Shown: positions 57,218 to 64,000 of the stretch, one piece after another
How positions within the stretch are numbered: position 1 is the first letter of the stretch
How the letters are laid out: each line of letters begins with the position of its first letter
NCBI GenBank assembly: GCA_014898425.1
Contig: RCSZ01000007.1
Coordinates: 1 to 64,000 of the forward strand
Reading direction: 5' to 3'
Origin: Botryotinia globosa
Lineage: Eukaryota > Ascomycota > Leotiomycetes > Helotiales > Sclerotiniaceae
Length of the DNA stretch: 64,000 bases
Notes under the pieces: generated by a model
What the model was told of the DNA's origin: nothing
The model's database searches: none
The model's input: only the letters and a program-made list of their open reading frames with translations
Translations under genes and position numbers: made by a program

Positions 57218-57300
57218 GATTCCAAGATTCCAAGATTCCAAGATATCGAGATGTCAAGATATCTCTTCCTGCGACCTCTTCCTGCGACCTCTTCCTGCGA
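57218..57300 (+). repeat. Short tandem repeats (GATTCCAA and 13-bp CCTCTTCCTGCGA)
   Basis: Three or more GATTCCAA copies at about 57,218-57,242, then three copies of a 13-bp unit at 57262-57300. They lie just upstream of the candidate small membrane protein. The rest of 57,301-58,036 shows no gene. Confidence 0.85.
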
Positions 57301-58036
57301 CGCTACATTCAAAGAAACCCTCGTTCAGGTTTCAATAAAGAATGGCGTACGTTCAACTGCTTCAACTGCGTAAATGTAAAGACGCACCATTCCCAATGGT
57401 GTCAATCCTACTTCATTTTGATTGTCGTGGGTTGTTTATCAGTCGGAATGCCTACTAGGTTGGGTAAGTGATCTCTTGAAAAATTCAATAGCGATAGTAG
57501 TATATCTTCCCAAATATCATATCACGCAAGGATTCCCAATAAAATCGATGTTGCTTTCATTATATTCAATGCTGTGTTATCGGTCGGAATTCTCTCTTGG
57601 TTAACAAATGATGAAGTTTCCTCAATCTTAACACAACGAATCCCAATGGAATTAATGTTGCTCGTTGCTTTTTGCTTGTTGCTTGTCGCTTTATATCTTC
57701 AATGCTGTGCTTTCAATCGGAATTTATACCTCAGTGCCTGGTAATTGCAATGATCTCAAAGGTAAAGAATGAAAGCTAAGTTTTCCCCAGACTTTTGTCA
57801 TCAGTTGTCTCAGTTGATAGAAATCCCAATGGTATGGCCCTTCTTGTGAATCTCGAAATGCTCGTAAGTGCACGCACCAAGAAGATAATTGATATATATG
57901 CCTCAGGCAAAAGCTCCAACTCATCTCACGGCGATAAGAAGGAAAAAAATCAAGATCGATTAATTCACATTCATTAAAATTCCACATTCTTTCCACAAAC
58001 CAACTTCAAATCTTCCACACCTCCAGAACCGTAAAG

Positions 58037-58678
58037 ATGTTCGCTCTCCGCCGCAATATTCCATCTACCCTCTCTCGCAGCTTCTCCAGCAGCGCTCGCA
58101 ATAATACCTTCGCCAAACTCACGCTTATTGGTCGTCTCGCTGACAAGCCTGAAATAACTGCTACAAGCCAAGGACAGGAAATCATGAAATATGCGGTTGG
58201 TACTAGCACTGGCAGAGGAGAGAATCAGAAGACTAGTTGGTTTCGGGTAGTGAGCTTCTTGCCAGAGGGACCACAGAGAGATTTCATTTCGAATTTGGAG
58301 AAGGGGTAAGTTCTTTTGATCTCTTGATAGCTGGAGAGAACCGCTTGGGCAGAAATGTCTCCAGTATGGTTGCATCTCATATGTGGATTTTGGCAGAAAC
58401 AGAGGCAGATGTTGAGCTCGGAAATTCAAAGAAGAAAGGATATCTCGAAGGTATCCAATGCTGATGTGCGTTTAGAACCTTGGTATATGTAGAAGCTGAG
58501 GCACAAATGAATAACTACCAAGATGCCGATGGGAAGCACAGAAGTTCTATGAGCGCAGTTCAACGTAAGTGCTCCCTCCAAAATACCATTAAACCTTACC
58601 AAAGCATTAGCTAACCCAGATCAAACAGAGAAAATCGACGTCCTCCAATACAAGAAGCCTCAAGATGCAAGCGCATAG
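58037..58678 (+). CDS. rim1: Mitochondrial single-stranded DNA-binding protein (Rim1)
   Basis: Exons 58037-58305, 58476-58564 and 58620-58678; introns of 170 bp and 55 bp (GTAAGT...CTAACCCAG), all in phase, giving 138 aa, the usual size. The N-terminus MFALRRNIPSTLSRSFSSSA is a typical Arg/Ser mitochondrial presequence. It is followed by a bacterial-type SSB OB fold (LTLIGRLADKPEI, KTSWFRVVSF, TLVYVEAEAQMNNYQDADG). By homology it binds single-stranded mtDNA as a tetramer during replication. The first intron is unusually long for this window. The ATG is the first in the frame and starts the presequence. Confidence 0.93.
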
Positions 58679-59596
58679 ATCGATTGGTCATGAATATATG
58701 AATTCTATGAAAGTTGGAATGGATGATGGGATGAAACAAGACTTACTTTTCGATGCGTGTGTGTATGTAATATCGAATTTTGGTGGCGCAAAAGGTACCA
58801 TACTTTCAAGGCAGTATGTAAGGGAAGATGTCGAAGAGAAAAGATGTCGAAGAGAACATTTCCAGTCAAGACACCTTTGTCAATAAAGATATCACAAGTC
58901 AGCTACCATCTCAAATCATGGATTTACTTTCTTCACTTCACATCTGATTTGTTCATTAGTTTTACTTGTGATGATTATTAATTACTGAAACATGCAATTG
59001 CTAATACTATCCGCTGTGCCATCCTCTCACATTTATGTAAAGAACATGGGAAACTCTCCTTCTGATCTAGAAGGAGCAAAAACCATGTTCAGAGGCTGGC
59101 AATATTCAAGAAGGAAATAAAACAAATAAGGAAATAAAACAACGCGCTGTGTCTGCCAATCATATGATATCTTTTCCAGGCACCAAGACTGGAAGAACGG
59201 ACACCTAAGGGTTAGGGGCTCATGGAAGAAAGGATCATAACTGTTGCAGGCACAGGAAGCAAGCGCACAAAGAACTCCAAATTGCTATGATTGTGCCGAC
59301 ATAATGCAGAGTGATGACCATGAACCAAGAGCCACTGTTGACTTCGTCCCATTCAAATCCCAAATCATACCATCAAAAAATGGTGGGAATCGAACCCACC
59401 AAGGAATGAAGGAAGGAAGTCATAGCTCAAGGTCATGATGTCAACAATTCTACAAGCTGCTCCAGGAATCACGACACCGATTCAACTGAGAGCCCATCAT
59501 CAATACTAGATTGTTCAAAGATGGCATGAACAACCAGTCCAGGAAATTTGGTGCCGTTATTTTTCCTGGCATCCCCCTCTCCCCACCCCGCCCTTC
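58679..59596. other. Intergenic region
   Basis: The 3' flank of the SSB gene and the 3' flank of the GC-rich orphan gene. A tRNA-like T-arm hairpin is present at about 59,378-59,402 on the minus strand, but no complete cloverleaf. No gene was called. Confidence 0.55.
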
Positions 59597-60727
59597 TTAT
59601 CCGCCAGTCAAGAGGCCCTTGCGCTTCTTGGCGGCGGGTTGGTCTTCTGGGCCACCATTGCGCTTTTCGTGAGCGGAATTTGGGTCACCAGCGGGACCAT
59701 CCCCGTCGCCATCCCCGTCGCCATCCCCGTCGCCATCCCCGTCGCCATCCCCGTCGCCATCCCCGTCGCCATGTCCACGCGATCTAGAGCCTCTCTTACC
59801 CTTCGTCGGTTCTGGCTTAGCGGGGTCCCCAGGCTGTCTAAGACGCCAAAGACACTCACCCCCCGCTGCCTCATCCCCGACAATGCTTGCATCTTTCTTA
59901 TTGATGAACAAGTTATTGTATTGACTCTTGGACAAAGTCTGGCGGACAAGAGCCTCCGCCTTCCTCCACTGATCGGCGCGCTCTTCGTCGTTCCCAACAA
60001 CTTCGGCAAACCTGTCGACACACGGTTTAAACATTCTCGTGTATGCGTCAACAATGACCCTGTTGTTGGTCCAGCCGTTCCGCCCCAACAAGCTAACCAA
60101 AAACCGGGCAGCGCCACCCTCACGGGCTCTTGGTTGTCTCTCGGACAGCCAATCTTTGGAACCCACAACATCGCCCTCTCCAGGAACAAGCTCATATTTG
60201 CCCTGCACGTAGTTCAGGGTGGCACTTATGTTCCTGGTACTTGGCCAGATAGCTTTCGAAAAGGTTAGCTTTTGATTGTCCTAAATGAGGAGAGATGACA
60301 GGCAAGGAGGTTCTTACTCAGGGGTTGGTGACTATTAGTTATGTCCTTGGGGTTACCTGTCCACAAAGGGACTGGTTGCTCTACGACAGGAGCAGCAACT
60401 ACAGCCGGGGCATTATTACCAGCTGGGAGAGGGCGAACAGGGACAGCGGGGAGAGGGAACGCAGCAGCAGGGGCAGGGACAGCGGCAGGGACAGCCGGGA
60501 AGGCGGGTGCAGGGTGGTTCCCGACATGTAGATCTAGTACGATTATTAGCAAACAAAACAATGAAAACAGGAGTAATATGCTATTTCTGCTAATATAACT
60601 GATATGAAGATGTGATTAAGGGGAGTAGAGGGGACGAAGGGGTTCGATAGGGTCAATTGATATACTAACCGAGGTTGATATAACGGCGAAGGTCCGCAGC
60701 GTCGATTCCAGGTACGTTAATTGGCAT
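59597..60727 (-). CDS. GC-rich orphan protein with Gly-Asp repeat
   Basis: Exons 60727-60670, 60533-60318 and 60252-59597. Introns are 60534-60669 (GTTAGT...TACTAG) and 60253-60317 (GTAAGA...GCTAAC...AAAG); phases agree, giving 309 aa. A short N-terminus is followed by an Ala/Pro-rich linker, then a globular-looking Arg/Glu-rich region (WLSERQPRAREGG, LVSLLGRNGWTNNRVIVDAY). An acidic Gly-Asp repeat encoded by a 12-bp tandem follows, and then a basic end (KKRKG) that could be a nuclear signal. Base composition is far richer in G+C than the flanking DNA. The family was not recognised. It might be lineage-specific or acquired; the last acceptor (AAAG) is the weakest splice call. Confidence 0.6.
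59698..59772 (+). repeat. 12-bp coding tandem repeat (Gly-Asp)
   Basis: Six copies of CCATCCCCGTCG on the plus strand encode GDGD on the minus strand within the orphan gene. The repeat is likely length-variable between isolates. Confidence 0.95.
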
Positions 60728-61316
60728 TGTGAATTGAATGTAGATGTTGTGTGTAAGTGGTTGGGTTTACTTAAAGATGATTGTAGGATGTGATGAATGC
60801 GATGAATGTGATGAATGTCAGCTACTCGAACTCGAAACTACTGGGGTCTGAGAGATACTTATACCTTTATTTTTGAGGACACTTCTTCGATTTTTATTCA
60901 AACTGACTATAAGTTTAGTATAGTAGTATCTAGATCAACTAGCTAACGAATGGAAACATTCCATCAGTCATGTTGTCATTCAAACTTACTATGGTCCGTT
61001 GACTTAACTAAACTGAATAATCCAATATGACACATAACCGTTCAGCGGTAAAAGTATAGCATTACGAGCACCCTACGAGGCATGTATGAATTTTGCATAT
61101 CTCCATGACCGGAACATCCCAAGAAACGTGATTATCTTGCCTATTGAACGGTCTTTGTAGAGCTTGTTGAGAATTTTGGGCAGGTGCTACCGAGCCTGGT
61201 TACTCGAAGTTCTTACATGATCTGAACAACGGATGACTAGGAGCTTTCAAGCTCCGTCACGTTGAGCTATTCACGGATCTAGACATAAATAGCTATGTCC
61301 TAATTTAGTTTTGACG
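60728..61316. other. Intergenic spacer
   Basis: Promoter side of the orphan gene and 3' flank of the pseudogene. Short GATGAATG repeats near 60,795-60,815. No gene was seen. Confidence 0.55.
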
Positions 61317-61800
61317 TTATTCGATATCAAATTCTGAGACAATCCAGCCAAGCTTTGAGACCTTAGATGACAACAAGGAATTGTTGACTGAACCTAACAT
61401 CAAATTCCAATCAGCGCAAGCGTGAACTCTTGCAAGAACGAGAGATAATAAGCGCTGCACCAGTCTTCAGAACCATATAGTTTTCAATAGTAGCGAAAAT
61501 TTGTCCTCCAATAAACTCCTGAAAGCATGCTCCGTCGAATGATCTACTTCAGTATTCTGTGGGAAGTTGGGTATCAATTTGATGAGAAATTTCCAATTAA
61601 TGCTGCTATCTTTTCCTCATATCGATATCATCACAATAGATGTCTATAAAATCCTCAGAACATATGTTACGAAGAGTGTCAAGCTCAGGATCGTTAACTC
61701 GCTTGGCATTCGCACCTAAAAATGTCACCATTCGCTTATTTTCGAAGCCGACATCTTGGACGGATACAAATCGACCCATCAAATTCCTCTCTCGGTGTTA
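61317..61800 (-). pseudogene. Decayed protein-coding gene, family unknown
   Basis: Reading the minus strand from about 61,795, a frame containing ATG 61779 is open for about 60 codons and reads like protein (VQDVGFENKRMVTFLGANAK, NDPELDTLRNICSEDFID), ending at 61606. The next frame then continues as protein-like sequence (NWKFLIKLIPNFPQN, STEHAFRSLLEDKFSLLLK). It passes an in-frame TGA near 61,475 and stays open to a stop at 61317 (ARVHACADWNLMLGS). The frame change falls at a short A run near 61,613. This pattern suggests one indel plus one nonsense mutation in a former gene. Upstream exons were not found. A sequencing error could explain the shift but not the stop as well. Confidence 0.5.
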
Positions 61801-64000
61801 ATTCGAGATTGAAAACTCCATACTCTCAATTGAAGAGATCACGCATGTGATAAGAATAAACTTTGCGTCAACATCATAACAAGAAAGTGCTGATATCGAG
61901 CCAGTCTAGAAGGAAGCTACGCAGTAGTCATTCAAGTCATCGCTCACCTCATCCGGGGAACCCCGATTTGCCCCGATTCATGATTTAGCATTTCAAGTGT
62001 CAAACCAAGAAACTAAGGTTTCATACTGAAATCGCGTGATAGTTTGGAGAATCAAGAAAAATCATCTGACGTGCACGCCGGCTTGCAGATTGGGCCAATC
62101 ATATCCATAGTCCCAGATCCCATCACATTACGTATTATCTGTGTATTTCTATACTGGAAAAGCAGCGTGGGTGGGAAATGTCTAGTTATGAAGATCTTGG
62201 AGGAGAACCGGAAGAGATGGTTGGTTTATTGCACTGAACAGAAAACGGTCGGCTGTTTATTCTGTGTGTGCTGCTTTGTTTACCCAGATGTTGGCGCGCA
62301 AGAATCTTTGATGCTGTGATTGTTGACGTAGATACCAAATGTTTAATCATATTGATTTGAGAAATCGATTCTGTAAGAAATGATTCATGATGAACCGTGT
62401 TATTGAAACATGCCGACTAAAGAATGAGATTCTGCACATAAAATATCCAGAAATTCTGTATCTAGACAAAATAAAACTGCATGAAACCTGTAAAATATGA
62501 AAAATGAAGAGAATTGGCAGAAGGAAGTTTACACATTCAAGGATTGAATCACATTCAAAAGGATGATTCGAGTCGGGCTTACATGTGGTTATCATGAAAA
62601 TGGCACTGGGATACCTTTCCCCTCAACAAAAATGTTTTCCAGTATTCTTGTGGATTTAATGATATCAGTACCACAGGTACTTTGCAGGTAAATCAGACCA
62701 TGATATTTTCTGCTGCTCTACCCTATATAACAATGCCGCAGGTGTGTAAAAAGGTAGATGAACAGGTGGATGAAATGCGAGATGAAACCTCTGGTTATTT
62801 CCGTTTCGGTGTACTGTTCAGCTGTCGAACCCATCGTGATAGGTCAGCGATGAGGTCAATGAAACGTGAGGAACTCGTTCCATCCGTTGTGTCGAGTTCG
62901 AAGAGTGCAGCGGCGGGGCGGGCGAAAGGGAGACATTCAACAAATGGTGCAAGGACGAGAGGATGTGACTCGCATTCGGCAGTTGTGCGTTCAAAGGTAT
63001 GGGGGATGTGCATCGGATATGCAGGAAGATTTGGGAACAAAGGCGGAAGACTATTTTGAGACTTGTCATATGTGGGACCAAGGGAATGAAGCTAAAATGG
63101 GAAACAATGCGGGGAGACTGGTGTAAAGGAATAAACTGGCGACCAGAAAGATGTGCGGGGGTATTGTAGCAAGCACCTGAAAAGCTAGATGTGCAAGAAC
63201 GTGTGCAAAACAAACTAAAAATTAAAAGTCAATCAAGAGAGACATTAGGAAAATGGTGGAATATGATGACGTTGCAGTGAACACATCAGTTTTCGGGTAT
63301 TATTGCTGGACTTTGCATGTTGTAGGTTTATGGTCGCTACTTCCTCGTGATGTTTTGCAGTCTCCGAATTGATCTAAGTTAGACCCCAGCCCAAGAACAG
63401 TTAGTTATTAGTGATCTGAGCTAAAATGAAAAAAATGTCAACAAATCTGATAATAGGTATATTTGATCAAGCTTCTTGTTAATTTGAGACTTGTGATCTT
63501 CTGGTGATCTTCTGGTGATCTTCTGGTGAATTGATTTTGGAACGGAGAGAATGTGACTTGTTCAACTAGCTAATTAATTCTTTGGTCAAAGATCTCCGTA
63601 TTGGATTCTTGCAGTAAGGATGTTTTGACCAAACCATCAGTCATCACCTTTAATTTTTAACCGCTCGAATGCAATAATACAGTCATGTCATCTACGCCGC
63701 GGGGAATATCAAACGCATGGCATTGGTCCTCGACCAATATCGAACTTTAATAAGATCAACAATAATGAATAGTCACTCCTCTTTCGCTGACACTTACATC
63801 CGGATTATTTACAAGATCAACCTAGATCCAATCTCAGGAGTTCCCTAATGTTTTTTGTGCTTGCATTTAAATCGTTGGTCATCTCTCTGTCTAAGTTGAA
63901 GACTCTGTCGAACTCTAATTTTCACTGGAAATAGAGCAACGGATTTATTTCCCATCTATTTGGCCCATTCGCTGATTTTACTTTTCATGTCATAGCCTCA
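61801..64000. other. Intergenic; weak coding-like fragments
   Basis: No confident gene. Overlapping plus-strand frames at about 62,700-63,126 (for example YGGCASDMQEDLGTKAEDYF) look partly protein-like but have no ATG-to-stop or splice solution. An 11-bp TGATCTTCTGG repeat occurs three times at 63494-63526. The right edge is spacer. Confidence 0.4.

Noticed and set aside
59378..59470. Possible tRNA on the minus strand
   Set aside because: A perfect T-arm (GTGGG/CCCAC around TTCGATT) and a possible anticodon stem are present, but no matching acceptor stem or D-arm could be paired; at most a tRNA relic.
59639..60268. Plus-strand 209-codon frame with Ala-Ile-Pro-Val repeats
   Set aside because: Antisense of the 12-bp Gly-Asp repeat gene; the minus-strand model has an ATG, introns in phase and a globular-looking region.

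Overview
The window looks like nuclear DNA of a filamentous ascomycete (Pezizomycotina). The genes carry short introns, mostly 47-120 bp, with GTATGT/GTAAGT donors, CTAAC/CTGAC branch points and YAG acceptors. Intergenic spacers are long and AT-rich, repeats at the left edge show C-to-T decay of the RIP kind, and a STE3-class pheromone receptor is present. The overall feel is Leotiomycetes (Sclerotiniaceae-like), but that is an inference from gene style, not a database match.

Region 1-6,100 holds no convincing gene. It consists of decayed tandem repeats with a long (ATTATTCTT)n microsatellite, then a diverged satellite of about 196-bp units (about 2,600-5,110) interrupted by a 384-bp MITE with perfect 81-bp terminal inverted repeats. 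Region 6,100-22,200 carries five spliced genes, all on the minus strand: a STE3 pheromone GPCR, an alpha/beta hydrolase, a coiled-coil membrane protein, a cytochrome P450 (with a G25 tract in an intron), and a PF11001-like (YDR124W/hrmA-associated-type) helical-bundle protein. Region 22,200-30,900 is gene-poor, with a few low-confidence coding-like pieces. Region 30,900-39,200 carries an 11-exon YCF1-type vacuolar ABC transporter and a CBF1-type bHLH factor. Region 43,000-47,300 carries the GID/CTLH ubiquitin-ligase subunit Fyv10/Gid9 and the palmitoyltransferase accessory subunit Erf4, encoded convergently. Region 48,379-49,208 is a Harbinger-like MITE with a pogo/Tc1-like MITE nested inside it. 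Region 51,300-60,700 carries a TM7S3/TM198-like membrane protein with a long tail, a candidate small membrane protein, the mitochondrial single-strand DNA-binding protein, and a GC-rich orphan gene with an acidic Gly-Asp repeat. A frameshifted pseudogene lies at about 61,317-61,800, and the rest to 64,000 is mostly spacer.

The genes do not form one pathway or an obvious secondary-metabolite cluster; this is mixed housekeeping and signalling content. Exon coordinates were derived by reading splice sites by eye and checking that reading phase is preserved across every junction. Several true exons are too short, or lie in the wrong frame, to show up as long open frames. Product names rest on recognisable motifs and remembered family sequences; no search was run.
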